A DNA stretch of 20,181 nt from CAG-826 sp964546565 (GTDB lineage: Bacteria > Bacillota_I > Bacilli_A > RFN20 > CAG-826). The translations under genes were made by a program, and so were the position numbers. The stretch spans positions 1 through 20,181 of the forward strand of contig CAZJKC010000027.1 of assembly GCA_964546565.1 (NCBI GenBank). Direction: 5' to 3'. The notes beneath the pieces are model-generated. The model did not search any database, was not told the DNA's origin, and saw nothing but the letters and a program-made list of their open reading frames with translations. This document shows, piece by piece, positions 8,065-17,279 of this stretch. Position 1 is the stretch's first letter. Every line of letters starts with the position of its first letter.

Positions 8065-8097
8065 CCTTAAGAATCAAACATTCTTAGGGTTTTTTTT
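8065..8097 (+). terminator. Intrinsic terminator after mscL
   Basis: A 10-bp stem (8065-8074 with 8080-8089, one G-T pair) and a CAAAC loop are followed by eight Ts. The stop codon of the convergent ATPase gene (8074-8076) lies in the stem and loop. The opposite strand lacks a T-run, so it serves mscL only. Confidence 0.88.
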
Positions 8098-10773
8098 ATA
8101 ATATAATAAGTACATTATTTCATGAATAAAAAGCGGTAAACTGCTCATTAGAAGTAACCATAACCATTCCCACAATTCTAATTTCGATGTTTGAAAAAAA
8201 TCATTTAAAAAAGTTATTTCTGTCACCGCAATTTGTAATATTAAGCCGGTAAAAAAAGCCAAAAGCATCATTTTATTATGATTTTTAAAAACTTGGATAA
8301 ATGATTTTTTTATATTACTCATTCCTAACATATGAAACAATTGTGAAATACCTAAAGCAGTAAAAGCATATGTCCGTGATTTTAGTAAAATATCATCTCC
8401 ACTAAGACGAAAATAAGGACTACCACTTATAAACATATCTTTTATTTGATAATAATTATGAAGAGGCTGATTCCACACAAAAGATCCTTGCTTTATTAAT
8501 AAGCTTAATGGGTATGCTAAAAAAGATGAGAGTGTTAAAAGCGTTATAAAAACACCATAAAATAACGTTAATTTAATGCCGCCATGAGCAAAAAGTGATT
8601 CATTAGCGTGCCGCGGCTTTTCCTTCATAATATCGTTATCTTTAGGATCAGCACCTAGCGCTAAAGCGGGCAATGTGTCCGTAATAAGATTGACCCATAA
8701 AATATGAATTGCTAAAAGAGGAATGGGAAAACGTAATACAATTCCAAGAAACATCGTAAATACTTCACCAAAGTTTGATGACAAAAGAAAAATAATCGCT
8801 TTTTTTATATTTGCGTATATCCCTCTTCCTTCTTCAACCGCCTTTTCAATAGATGAAAAATTATCATCCGCTAAAATCATATCCGCTGCACCTTTAGCAA
8901 CCTCCGTTCCTCCTTTCCCCATAGCGATACCAATATCTGCCGCTTTAAGACTTGGTGCATCATTAACTCCATCACCAGTCATAGCCACAATATGATTACT
9001 AGCTTTCAAAGCCTGAACGATACGAACTTTATGCTCGGGCGTAACTCTTGCAAATACGCTGATAGATGCGACTTTTGCTTTTAATTCATCATCTGATAAA
9101 GCATCTAATTCCGTACCCAACATACATTCGTTTTGTTCTTGAGCAATATGTAATTCTTTAGCAATAGCGAATGCTGTATCAGGATGGTCTCCAGTAATCA
9201 TAACCGTTTTAATACCAGCGTTTTTAAAAGTCATGACGGATTTTTTCACTTCCGGCCGCGGCAAATCGCGCATTCCTACAAACCCTAAAAGAGTCATATT
9301 TTCTTCATGTATGTTATTAACATTATCTTGATAAGCTATAGCTAATACTCGTAAGGCCTTTTGAGCCATTATTTTAAGATTATTTTGAATCAATTCATAA
9401 TCTTCTTTTTTTAACAATTCTTTTCTACCATGACGATATATAGTCTTAATATGAGGAAGCATCATCTCTAGTGCTCCCTTGGTAAAAACTATTTTTTGTC
9501 CTTTAATTAAATGCATAGTGGACATCATTTTGCGATGTGAATCAAATGGTAATTCTTCAAGACGAGGGGCATTCCTCTTTAAATCATCAATTTTTATATT
9601 AAAATAACGACTCATTTCTAAAAGAGCGATTTCGGTTGGATCACCTATCGTTTCATTGTTAAAAGAAGCATTATTGCATAATGTCATCCCCCATATAATT
9701 GGGGCTATATCTTGATACTTAATATTGTCCACTGCTTTAACTTCATCATTATAAAAAATCTCTTGAACACTCATTTTATTTTGGGTTAATGTTCCCGTTT
9801 TATCCGAACATACAACCGATACTGAGCCTAATGTTTCTACGGATGGCAAACGACGCACAATCATATTAACTTTAACCATTTTTTGAACGCCTAACGCCAA
9901 TACAATAGTGACCGCAGCTGGTAGCCCTTCAGGAATAGCCGCTACCGCAAGAGAAATAGAAGTAATAAGCATTTCCAAAACATTTCGTTGTTGAATAATA
10001 GAGACTAAAAAAAGGGCAAGACATAAGAAAACAGTAAGAACCCCTAAAAGCTTACCTAAGTCCGCTAAACGCTTTTGTAAAGGCGTCATCTCGACTTTCG
10101 TCTTGTGAAGGATATTAGCGATATGACCTATTTCTGTGTTCATTCCTGTATTAACAACAATTCCTTCTCCTCTTCCATAAACAATCGATGTTGTCATAAA
10201 GCCCATATTATGTCTTTCTTGTAAAGGTAATTCTTTTGTGGACTTTTGACAATTTTTTTCAATGGGAAGTGATTCTCCTGTTAATGATGCTTCTTCAACT
10301 TTTAAATTATTACAACTAATAAAACGAATATCAGCCGGTATAATATATCCTTCTTCTAATACCACAATATCACCCGGAACTAATTCTTTTGTTAATACTT
10401 CTTTAATAACACCTTTTCTTTTCACTAAACATAAAGGTGAAGATAACTGTTTTAAAGCTTTCAGTGCCTTTTCTGCCTTTTTTTCTTGGATTGTTCCTAC
10501 TATAGCGTTTATCAAAATAACTACTAATATAATTATCGCATCACTATACTCTTTTAATAAAATAGAGAGAAGGACCGCAACTAACAAAACATAAATCATG
10601 GGGTCACATAATTGATGAAAAAAAGTGGCTATTAAACTTGGTGGTTTGTGTTCAATTATTTCGTTATATCCAAATTGCTTTTGTCTTCTGATGACTTCAT
10701 CATCACTTAAACCCATATCTTTATTAACAGAAAAATCGTTTTCTAATTCATTTATACTCTTTGTTTCGTACAT
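8074..10773 (-). CDS. P2A-type calcium-transporting ATPase
   Basis: This 899-residue P-type pump belongs to the SERCA/PMCA-like group and is expected to export Ca2+ from the cytosol by ATP hydrolysis. Motifs appear in order: TGES (165-168), PEGLP in M4 (281-285), the phosphorylated Asp324 in DKTGTLT, KGA in the nucleotide domain (432-434), TGD (527-529) and TGDGVNDAP (599-607). The SERCA cation residues are matched by Glu282 in M4, Asn667 and Glu670 in M5 (SSNFGEV), and Asn695, Thr698 and Asp699 in M6 (WVNLITD). M8 has Gln where SERCA has Glu908, as in single-site bacterial and PMCA pumps. An AAAGGA SD precedes the ATG. The gene is monocistronic, with a TATAAT at 10809 to 10804 upstream. Substrate identity is inferred from these residues. 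Confidence 0.93.
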   Translation of the reverse strand: MYETKSINELENDFSVNKDMGLSDDEVIRRQKQFGYNEIIEHKPPSLIATFFHQLCDPMIYVLLVAVLLSILLKEYSDAIIILVVILINAIVGTIQEKKAEKALKALKQLSSPLCLVKRKGVIKEVLTKELVPGDIVVLEEGYIIPADIRFISCNNLKVEEASLTGESLPIEKNCQKSTKELPLQERHNMGFMTTSIVYGRGEGIVVNTGMNTEIGHIANILHKTKVEMTPLQKRLADLGKLLGVLTVFLCLALFLVSIIQQRNVLEMLITSISLAVAAIPEGLPAAVTIVLALGVQKMVKVNMIVRRLPSVETLGSVSVVCSDKTGTLTQNKMSVQEIFYNDEVKAVDNIKYQDIAPIIWGMTLCNNASFNNETIGDPTEIALLEMSRYFNIKIDDLKRNAPRLEELPFDSHRKMMSTMHLIKGQKIVFTKGALEMMLPHIKTIYRHGRKELLKKEDYELIQNNLKIMAQKALRVLAIAYQDNVNNIHEENMTLLGFVGMRDLPRPEVKKSVMTFKNAGIKTVMITGDHPDTAFAIAKELHIAQEQNECMLGTELDALSDDELKAKVASISVFARVTPEHKVRIVQALKASNHIVAMTGDGVNDAPSLKAADIGIAMGKGGTEVAKGAADMILADDNFSSIEKAVEEGRGIYANIKKAIIFLLSSNFGEVFTMFLGIVLRFPIPLLAIHILWVNLITDTLPALALGADPKDNDIMKEKPRHANESLFAHGGIKLTLFYGVFITLLTLSSFLAYPLSLLIKQGSFVWNQPLHNYYQIKDMFISGSPYFRLSGDDILLKSRTYAFTALGISQLFHMLGMSNIKKSFIQVFKNHNKMMLLAFFTGLILQIAVTEITFLNDFFQTSKLELWEWLWLLLMSSLPLFIHEIMYLLYYKKNPKNV

Positions 10774-10803
10774 TTTATAATGTCCTTTCTATCTTATCGG
10801 TCC

Positions 10804-10809
10804 ATTATA
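10804..10809 (-). promoter_or_regulatory. -10 element upstream of the P2A ATPase
   Basis: TATAAT on the minus strand lies 30 bp before the ATPase ATG. The -35 region is weak. Just upstream is an imperfect dyad (GTTAT, 7 nt, ATAAC). The 10774-10853 stretch otherwise holds no gene. Confidence 0.4.
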
Positions 10810-10853
10810 ATTTATGCCTTTGTTATAACGATAATAACCATTGAATGATTAAA

Positions 10854-10895
10854 CAAAAAAAGGAATGAATATTCTCGATTAAATACTTCATCCCT
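10854..10895 (-). terminator. Intrinsic terminator at the end of the minus-strand cluster
   Basis: On the minus strand, AGGGATGAAGTATT (10895 to 10882) pairs with AATATTCATTCCT (10873 to 10861), with one bulge and one G-U. It is followed by about seven Ts. It ends transcription 25 nt after the last gene of the cluster. Confidence 0.8.
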
Positions 10896-10919
10896 TAAAT
10901 ATGTTATTTTCTTAAAGTA

Positions 10920-12023
10920 TTAATATTTCCATTCTGGATGTTGCTCATGAATGCGATTAATGATTTCACCCATCAATTGCTCTTCATCAAATTGGCGTCC
11001 TTTTTCAACCACCGCTTTAACTTGTGATCTATACTTTTTATGAGCCGATTCAGAATCTTCTTTATTTTCAATCAACAATGCTTGAATAGCAAAATAATTT
11101 CTTGTGCCTTCAATAGAGTTTGTTTCGACAATTAATTTTCTTTCATTTTGCGATAAACTTTTAAAATACTCTACTGCCGTATCTTTACCTTTACCAAAAA
11201 GTAATAAAAATAATTTAGCTGATATTAATTCTTGATAAATATTTTCTGGTAGTTTTTCAGAGTTTTCAATAAATTGATCGATAATAGCTTCCGCTTCTTG
11301 ATACTTTCCTTGATAAGTCTTTGAAAGATATACATAATAATTCCATTGGGCCGTAATATAATCAATTTCTATAATCGTTTCATCAATTTCTAAAGCTTCG
11401 CCATTGATTAATTTTTCTTGCAATAAACATATTTTATTGAAAATATCGACGTTATTCTTTGTCACTTGTTTCATCATCATAGCGTCATTTTTTGTATCTA
11501 ATTGCAAAGGAATAATGTTATAAATAAGAAGTAATCCCGCCACAACAGAAATAACATATGAACCATACTTCAAATATGTCCGCATATCGCTATTCATTTC
11601 TGGATTTAACAAGGCTGGAAAATAAACACCAAATACTAAAATAATTAAAAGTAAGATGGTCCCTCCCCAAAAATACGGCATGGGGTTAGCGTTATCTTTT
11701 TTAGGAGCAATTCGTGTCTCTCCTGTAAAGCCTTCAAATGATGATAAAAGAATTTTTAATTTTCCCTTTTCTTTACGAAATGTCAGCCACATAAATGATA
11801 CCGATACAATCCGATACCCACCAATTAAAGCTCCTATAATATGTCCGACTTCCATAATAATTACGTCAAATATAAAGCCAATAATAATTGCGATTAAGAA
11901 AAACAAAAAAGATTTCTCTCCGAGCACGTTATTGGCGGGCGCCAATACAGAAGTCCCCACAAAATACAGGGCTACTAAAAAGATAACATAAACTAATAAA
12001 CTAAAATTTGCTTGTTTTTTCAT
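10920..12023 (-). CDS. Degenerate M50 site-2-protease-like membrane protein with C-terminal helical domain
   Basis: This is a 367-residue protein. The start is the ATG at 12021-12023 with an AAGGAGAT SD, inside the alcohol dehydrogenase 3' end (23-nt overlap). Membrane segments lie at about 8-22, 38-57, 119-138 and 152-172. Segment two ends in MEVGHIIGA (57-65), which aligns with the HExxH zinc site of M50 intramembrane proteases. Glu58 and His61 are kept but the first His is Met57, an ATG codon that no single-base change from a His codon gives. The second M50 motif is recognisable as NIIP...ND (169-180), with the ligand-position Asp180 kept. Residues about 190-367 form a soluble helical, TPR-like region. 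I infer a catalytically inactive site-2-protease relative; a regulatory or scaffold role is possible but unproven. Confidence 0.75.
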   Translation of the reverse strand: MKKQANFSLLVYVIFLVALYFVGTSVLAPANNVLGEKSFLFFLIAIIIGFIFDVIIMEVGHIIGALIGGYRIVSVSFMWLTFRKEKGKLKILLSSFEGFTGETRIAPKKDNANPMPYFWGGTILLLIILVFGVYFPALLNPEMNSDMRTYLKYGSYVISVVAGLLLIYNIIPLQLDTKNDAMMMKQVTKNNVDIFNKICLLQEKLINGEALEIDETIIEIDYITAQWNYYVYLSKTYQGKYQEAEAIIDQFIENSEKLPENIYQELISAKLFLLLFGKGKDTAVEYFKSLSQNERKLIVETNSIEGTRNYFAIQALLIENKEDSESAHKKYRSQVKAVVEKGRQFDEEQLMGEIINRIHEQHPEWKY

Positions 12024-13203
12024 ATACAATCTCCTTTTGACAGAGGGCAAATATTCTCTGTGCGCTTTGGCGATCTAAGGTTGAACCCGCACTCTTAATG
12101 CTATCACGATTATCAAACAATAAATTCAATAAAGCGTCCGTATCAACACTTTCAATTCCTAATTCTGATAAAGTAATTGGCATTCCTAGTGAGTGGAAAA
12201 ACTTTTGGATCGCGACGATTCCAAGATAAGCTGTTTCGCTATCAGCATTTCCTTTAACTCCCATTACTTCTACCGCCAAACGTACAAATTTCGGAAGACT
12301 ATATTGGTAGTATACCACACTCCAAGCAGGAAATAAAACAGATAATCCTGCTCCATGCGCTACAAAATCATATAAACCACTCAATGCATGCTCTAATTGA
12401 TGCACAGGCATTGATACATTTTTACCAATACCAGTTAAACCATTGTGTGAAAGGGAACTGGCTAGCATGAGATTAGCCCTTGCTTCATAAGATGTCGGAT
12501 TATTCATCACATCACGGGCCGCTTTCATAATCGCCTTCAATAATCCAATAGCAAGATCATCAGCACACTCTAAATCACAAGACGGAGAGAAATATCTTTC
12601 TAACGTATGCATCATAATATCGACAATACCGCATGCCGTTTGGTACTTAGAAACAGTAAAACTAATTTCAGGGTTTTCAATAGCAAATAAAGGCCGGTTT
12701 AATTCAGAATTAAAACCTGTTTTCTTATGACGAGTATCATCTGTAATAACACAAGATGAAGACATTTCACTTCCAGCCGCTGCAATAGTTAAGACAACTC
12801 CTAAAGGCAAAGCCTTATTTGGGAATGCCTTTTTCTCATTAAAATCAAAGGGATTCTCTTGATAATAAAAGCCTGTGGCAATTAATTTAGCCGCGTCGAT
12901 AGCGGATCCACCTCCAACCGCTAATACAAAATCAATATTTTCTTCTTTAGCTTTTTCTATCGCTTTGCATACGAATGATAATTTAGGATTAGGTTCCACA
13001 CCACCACATAAGACATAATCTAATTGTTCATTGCTTAAATACTTTAAAAGACGTGCCAATAATCCGGATTTTTCAATCGCTTTTTGACCATATACAATTA
13101 GCACTTTCGTGCCTTGATACCTTCTTATTTCTTTTCCAACATTTTCTTCTTGATTTCGGCCAAATAATATTTTGGTCGGTGTACAAAATGTAAAGTTTTC
13201 CAT
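12001..13203 (-). CDS. Iron-containing alcohol dehydrogenase (group III)
   Basis: This 400-residue NAD(P)-dependent oxidoreductase of the FucO/BdhA/YqhD superfamily interconverts alcohols and aldehydes in the cytosol. It has the GGGSAID nucleotide-binding loop (97-103) and the metal ligands Asp195 and His199 (IVDIMMH), His268 (PVHQLEH) and His283 (AHG). All four Fe-binding positions are present, though the last His pair is one residue further apart than in E. coli FucO. The N-terminal YGQKAIEKSGLL segment is the usual start of the dinucleotide fold. Its ATG overlaps the TetR stop by one base (TAATG), so the two are coupled. Pairing with the upstream regulator suggests inducible detoxification or fermentation of an aldehyde. 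The substrate cannot be read from sequence. Confidence 0.93.
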   Translation of the reverse strand: MENFTFCTPTKILFGRNQEENVGKEIRRYQGTKVLIVYGQKAIEKSGLLARLLKYLSNEQLDYVLCGGVEPNPKLSFVCKAIEKAKEENIDFVLAVGGGSAIDAAKLIATGFYYQENPFDFNEKKAFPNKALPLGVVLTIAAAGSEMSSSCVITDDTRHKKTGFNSELNRPLFAIENPEISFTVSKYQTACGIVDIMMHTLERYFSPSCDLECADDLAIGLLKAIMKAARDVMNNPTSYEARANLMLASSLSHNGLTGIGKNVSMPVHQLEHALSGLYDFVAHGAGLSVLFPAWSVVYYQYSLPKFVRLAVEVMGVKGNADSETAYLGIVAIQKFFHSLGMPITLSELGIESVDTDALLNLLFDNRDSIKSAGSTLDRQSAQRIFALCQKEIVYEKTSKF

Positions 13204-13757
13204 TAAGAAGCCTTCTTCGCTTTTTTAAATCGGCTAATAGCGTCATTAAACTGATTATCAAATAATGTTGTTAAACGGAAAATAAGGTCTTCCTTTTTTT
13301 CTTTCATTCCTTGGTCAATCCAATTGATTATCACATATATAATAGCGGTACAATAGAATTTCGCAACGAATTTTTTCGTATCGGTGTTTAATACATTCTC
13401 AACATCTAAAATAGTTAATGCACGAATAAAACGGGTATATAATGAATTACCTAAAAATTCAATAAATAAATCTCGACTCGCGCTTGATACAACGTTTTCT
13501 ACAAAATGTCTATTGCTCTCAATATATTCAAAAAAGGCATCTAGAGCATCAACATATGTTCCACTTTTTTCTTTTATTTTTATCGTCTCATTTAAGAAAA
13601 TCCAAGTCAATAAATCATAAATGTCTCGAAAATGATAATAAAATGTTTGTCTATTAATATGACACATTTCTGATAGTCTTTTAACCGTTATTTGATCTAA
13701 TGGCTCCGTTGACATTAATTCCTTAAGAGCTTTTCCTAATTTTTCTTCTGTTTTCAT
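13203..13757 (-). CDS. TetR/AcrR-family transcriptional regulator
   Basis: This is a 184-residue one-component regulator. The N-terminal helix-turn-helix (about residues 22-47) contains ITVKRLSEMC followed by the recognition helix NRQTFYYHF, the hallmark TetR signature. The rest is an all-helical ligand and dimer domain resembling the C-terminal domain of DhaS-like members (TetR_C_8 type, recall-based). A GAGGG SD sits about 9 nt before the ATG. The gene begins 17 bp after psuG and ends on the start of the alcohol dehydrogenase (1-nt overlap). It probably controls that enzyme and perhaps the whole cluster, by sensing an aldehyde or small metabolite. No obvious operator was found at this junction, so it may act at the cluster promoter upstream of 17183. 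Confidence 0.92.
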   Translation of the reverse strand: MKTEEKLGKALKELMSTEPLDQITVKRLSEMCHINRQTFYYHFRDIYDLLTWIFLNETIKIKEKSGTYVDALDAFFEYIESNRHFVENVVSSASRDLFIEFLGNSLYTRFIRALTILDVENVLNTDTKKFVAKFYCTAIIYVIINWIDQGMKEKKEDLIFRLTTLFDNQFNDAISRFKKAKKAS

Positions 13758-13774
13758 TTTCTTGTCCCTCTTAT

Positions 13775-14680
13775 CTAATGACGTAACTCCGCAAGCTCGA
13801 TAGCAATTTCCGCTCCTAATTTAGCGTTATTAAGCACTAATTGAATATTAGCTTCTAATGATTCTCCACCTGTTATTTCCGTCACTCTTTTCAAAAGGAA
13901 AGGCGTAATTTCTTTCCCTTTAATTCCTTTTTCATCAGCCTCTTTAAGGGCCTTTTCAATCGCGTTATTAATAACATGAGCATCCATCTCATATTGTTTA
14001 GGAATAGGATTAGTTATAAGAATACCACCCGATAAATGAGATTTTCTTTTAGCTTTAATTACTTTAGCAATGTCTAAGGCAGAATCGGCACAATAATCGA
14101 CTTTTAATCCACTTTTACGAGTATAAAAAGCTGGTAATTCATCGGTTTGATATCCTAAAACAGGCACGCCCATGGTTTCTAAATACTCTAAAGTCAATGG
14201 TAAATCCAATATGGCCTTAGCTCCCGCACACACTACCGAGACATCAGTTCTATTTAATTCTTGTAAATCTGCGGAAATATCAAAGGTCTCATTGCCATGA
14301 CGATGGACACCGCCAATGCCACCAGTGACAAACACTTCAATATCAGCCTTCTTAGCTAAAATCATCGTAGTCGCTACCGTTGTTGCTCCCCAAGCTTTCG
14401 TAGCATAAACAATTGGTAAATCCCGTCTTGATACTTTTAAAATACCATCTTTTTTACCAAAGGCTTCTATTTCTTCAGGACTCATACCAATCACTGGTTC
14501 TCCTTCTATAATACCAATCGTAGCTGGTATCGCCCCCGCATCACGAATAACTTGCTCAACACGCAATGCTGTTTCAACATTTTTAGGATAAGGCATGCCA
14601 TGTGAAATAATTGTTGATTCTAATGCCACAACCGGGCGATGATGAAGCAAAGCTTCTTTTACTTCTGGTGATATTTTCAT
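13775..14680 (-). CDS. psuG: Pseudouridine-5'-phosphate glycosidase
   Basis: PsuG cleaves the C-C glycosidic bond of pseudouridine 5'-phosphate to give uracil and ribose 5-phosphate. The 301-residue protein carries the family landmarks ALESTIISHGMPYP (about 18-31), a YATKAWGATT segment with the Schiff-base-type Lys (about 92-101), GGIGGVHRHGNETFDISADL (about 119-138), and NPIPKQYEM near 220. The start is the ATG at 14678-14680, 6 nt from a strong AAAGGGGAG SD; the ATG at 14707 overlaps the upstream ATPase and has no SD. No pseudouridine kinase (psuK) or transporter is adjacent, so its substrate must come from a kinase encoded elsewhere. It sits between an ion pump and a TetR gene, an unusual setting for psuG. 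Confidence 0.95.
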   Translation of the reverse strand: MKISPEVKEALLHHRPVVALESTIISHGMPYPKNVETALRVEQVIRDAGAIPATIGIIEGEPVIGMSPEEIEAFGKKDGILKVSRRDLPIVYATKAWGATTVATTMILAKKADIEVFVTGGIGGVHRHGNETFDISADLQELNRTDVSVVCAGAKAILDLPLTLEYLETMGVPVLGYQTDELPAFYTRKSGLKVDYCADSALDIAKVIKAKRKSHLSGGILITNPIPKQYEMDAHVINNAIEKALKEADEKGIKGKEITPFLLKRVTEITGGESLEANIQLVLNNAKLGAEIAIELAELRH

Positions 14681-14696
14681 TGATAACTCCCCTTTC

Positions 14697-17183
14697 TTAT
14701 AATTCAATTTTCTTCAAAATATAATCGACCAAAGCATACAATAGTAGCGATGGAATTAAAACGACAAATAATCCTTTTACGGCCTCGCTTGACAATGTAT
14801 GAATAGATATTTTTAATAAATTCAAACTGGAAAATACTGTTTCCGATAAAACAATCAATAATATAGAAAGCATGACAATTGATGAATAAACAATAGCCCG
14901 ATATCGATTGAATGGAAAACATAATCGGAATAATACTGCAAAAGCTAAAACCGTCATCGTAATGGTACTACAGGTGATTGCGGCTTCTGAATGCGCTATA
15001 TTGGCTCCTTCGGCAATTCCCATACCAAATTTGTTATAACCTTCAAATACAAAGAATGTCGCCACTGCTAAAGTAATTATTATGCCACCAGGTAACGCTT
15101 TTTTAATAACATTGCTTGTAAAGTCACCTTTTATTATTTTATTATTCGGTTGTAACGCCATAAAAAATGATGCTGCTCCAATAGCGAGCAATTCCCAAAT
15201 ATATAAATTGTTGGTCATAAACGGATACAAATTAGCGGTTCGACTGCTACTACGGTCCGCAAACATTACAACAGCCCATATAATCGAGAAGAAAATACTA
15301 AAAATGGTTTTTGTTAAAAATAACGAAGAAACATTTTGTAAATTATTAATCGCCCGACGACCTTCGGCAACAACATCAGGCAATACATTAAAATTAGAAT
15401 CAAGTAACACCAAATGGGCTACATCGCGAGCAGCTTCAGAACCAGCAGCCATCGCAATAGAACAATCGGCCTTTTTTAAAGATAAAATATCATTAACGCC
15501 ATCGCCAATCATTGCGACTGTGCGATTATGTTTACGAAGCGATTCGATTAACGCTGCCTTTTGTTCAGGTGTCACACGGCCAAAAACTGTATAGTCATTA
15601 GCGACAGAGGCAACTTCTTCTATTGTCATACCTTCTAAAGATATGTATTGATGCGCGGTTTCTATACCCACTTGACGGGCAATTTCTGAAACCGCTAGTG
15701 GATTGTCTCCCGAAATGATTTTGACATTGACATCATTATTTCGAAACCAACTAATAGTCTCATAAGCATCTTTTCGAATGCGATCATGCAATATAAATAA
15801 ACATACTGGTTCCGTATCGGTTGGGACACGATCCCCTTTGATTTTATCTTTGGTATAAGCTAACATTAACACTCTTATACCACGACTAACATATTGTCTA
15901 ACAATTCTTTGGATATCTCTATCTTTGCCTTTATAAACAAATTCTGGCGCTCCTAATACAAAAGTTCCCTTCCCTTTAAAAGTAACAGCTGAACACTTCC
16001 TTTCGCTTGAAAAAGGCAAAATAGTTAATGGTGTCAATTGACTATTCATCGAATATTTTTTCATCATCGCAATAGCGGTTTGATTCGAATCATTAACCGC
16101 CTTTAAATATGACCCCATAACTGTATCTAAATCTAAGCTTTTATATTCATCAAAAACTAGGACATCTTCAACACTCATGGTCCCATCCGTAATAGTACCG
16201 GTTTTGTCAAGACATAAAGTGTCAACTCTTGCTAACATTTCAATACTATACAATTCTTGAACAGAAGTTCTCTTCTTTCCTAAACGAATAACACCTGTAT
16301 ATAAAGTCATCGATGTTAATAAAAACATCCCTGATGGTATCATACCAACTAGTGAACCAGCTGTGTTAGATACAATATGACTCATATCAATATTACTTGA
16401 TACGTCTTTAGTTAATTGCAAATAATTTCCTAAAGCCATAATAATGCCCAAAGGGATAATAATAAAACTAATAATATGAAAAATAAAATTTAAAGAACGT
16501 AATAATTCTGATTTTGGTTTATTAAGAACCTTAGCTTTTTGTTGTAATTGTTGAGCATAATTATCATCACCGACTTTATCCACTTGCACAATCGCTGTTC
16601 CCGAAGTAACATACGACCCAGCATATACCAAATCACCTATTCTTTTTTTGACCGCAATTGCTTCTCCTGTCAATAAAGATTCATTTACTTCAATAGCCCC
16701 GCTTCTAACAATCGCATCAGCTGATATTTGCTTTCCCGATGATAAAATTAAAATATCATCTAAAACAATACGATCGGAAGGAATAGTAATTTCATGAGCG
16801 TCTCTAATAACTTCAGCATTCGGCGCAGTAATAATACGTAAACGATCTATCGTTTTTTTAGCTCTAATATCCTGATATATTCCAATTGCAATATTACAAA
16901 ATAAAACAACTAAAAAAAGCAATGATCCATATTCTTTAACGATAATAAGCAAAATAGCAATAATTATTAAAATAATATTAAAAAGACTAATTAAGTTTTC
17001 TTTAAAAATCTCACGATAACTTTTTGAATAATTTCTTTTAGTTTGGTTAATAAGCCCTTCTTTTTCGCGATTATCAACTTGTTCGGAAAGAAGGCCCACG
17101 CTTAAATCAGGTTTATAGCGGATAAATTCACTTGCGTTTTTTCCTTTTTTGATATGTGTCTCTTTTTTAGTTCTATTTCGCAT
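14697..17183 (-). CDS. CtpE-like P-type cation ATPase
   Basis: This 828-residue pump is of the HAD-IC type found in Gram-positives. Mycobacterial CtpE, a Ca2+ uptake ATPase, is the best-known relative; the substrate here is not proven. Visible motifs are TGEA in the actuator domain (172-175), MIPSGM in M4 (281-286), the phosphorylated Asp326 in DKTGTIT, GDN (492-494) and GDGVND (560-565). The M4 motif has Ser where P2A pumps have Glu, a pattern I recall as usual in this subgroup. The first roughly 60 residues are basic and cytosolic. The C-terminal half has about six membrane segments. A GAGGTGA SD precedes the ATG. It is the first gene of the minus-strand cluster, psuG following 16 nt after its stop. 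A 24-bp palindrome covers its promoter. Confidence 0.9.
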   Translation of the reverse strand: MRNRTKKETHIKKGKNASEFIRYKPDLSVGLLSEQVDNREKEGLINQTKRNYSKSYREIFKENLISLFNIILIIIAILLIIVKEYGSLLFLVVLFCNIAIGIYQDIRAKKTIDRLRIITAPNAEVIRDAHEITIPSDRIVLDDILILSSGKQISADAIVRSGAIEVNESLLTGEAIAVKKRIGDLVYAGSYVTSGTAIVQVDKVGDDNYAQQLQQKAKVLNKPKSELLRSLNFIFHIISFIIIPLGIIMALGNYLQLTKDVSSNIDMSHIVSNTAGSLVGMIPSGMFLLTSMTLYTGVIRLGKKRTSVQELYSIEMLARVDTLCLDKTGTITDGTMSVEDVLVFDEYKSLDLDTVMGSYLKAVNDSNQTAIAMMKKYSMNSQLTPLTILPFSSERKCSAVTFKGKGTFVLGAPEFVYKGKDRDIQRIVRQYVSRGIRVLMLAYTKDKIKGDRVPTDTEPVCLFILHDRIRKDAYETISWFRNNDVNVKIISGDNPLAVSEIARQVGIETAHQYISLEGMTIEEVASVANDYTVFGRVTPEQKAALIESLRKHNRTVAMIGDGVNDILSLKKADCSIAMAAGSEAARDVAHLVLLDSNFNVLPDVVAEGRRAINNLQNVSSLFLTKTIFSIFFSIIWAVVMFADRSSSRTANLYPFMTNNLYIWELLAIGAASFFMALQPNNKIIKGDFTSNVIKKALPGGIIITLAVATFFVFEGYNKFGMGIAEGANIAHSEAAITCSTITMTVLAFAVLFRLCFPFNRYRAIVYSSIVMLSILLIVLSETVFSSLNLLKISIHTLSSEAVKGLFVVLIPSLLLYALVDYILKKIEL

Positions 17184-17209
17184 TGTTTATCACCTCATTA
17201 TCGCTAATT

Positions 17210-17233
17210 AATAATATTATACATAATATTATT
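17210..17233. promoter_or_regulatory. 24-bp palindrome over the -10 of the minus-strand cluster
   Basis: AATAATATTAT (17210-17220), a 2-nt spacer and ATAATATTATT (17223-17233) form a perfect 11-bp inverted repeat ending 27 bp upstream of the P-type ATPase start. The minus-strand -10 TATAAT (17221 to 17216) lies inside it. The position suits a repressor operator, for example for a metal regulator or the TetR protein of this cluster. AT-richness raises the chance of coincidence. Confidence 0.4.
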
Positions 17234-17279
17234 CAAAAAAACGATTTAAAAAGAAATTTAAACAATGTCTAAAAAAATG

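Noticed and set aside
8723..8995. Plus-strand open frame inside the P2A ATPase gene (and similar ones at 10262, 11656 and 15082)
   Set aside because: They are antisense shadows of strongly conserved coding regions, lack ribosome-binding sites and have unlikely composition.
14697..17183. Ser in place of Glu in the M4 motif (MIPSGM) as a damaged pump
   Set aside because: All other catalytic motifs are intact and I recall this M4 form as common in the CtpE-like subgroup, so it is not taken as a defect.
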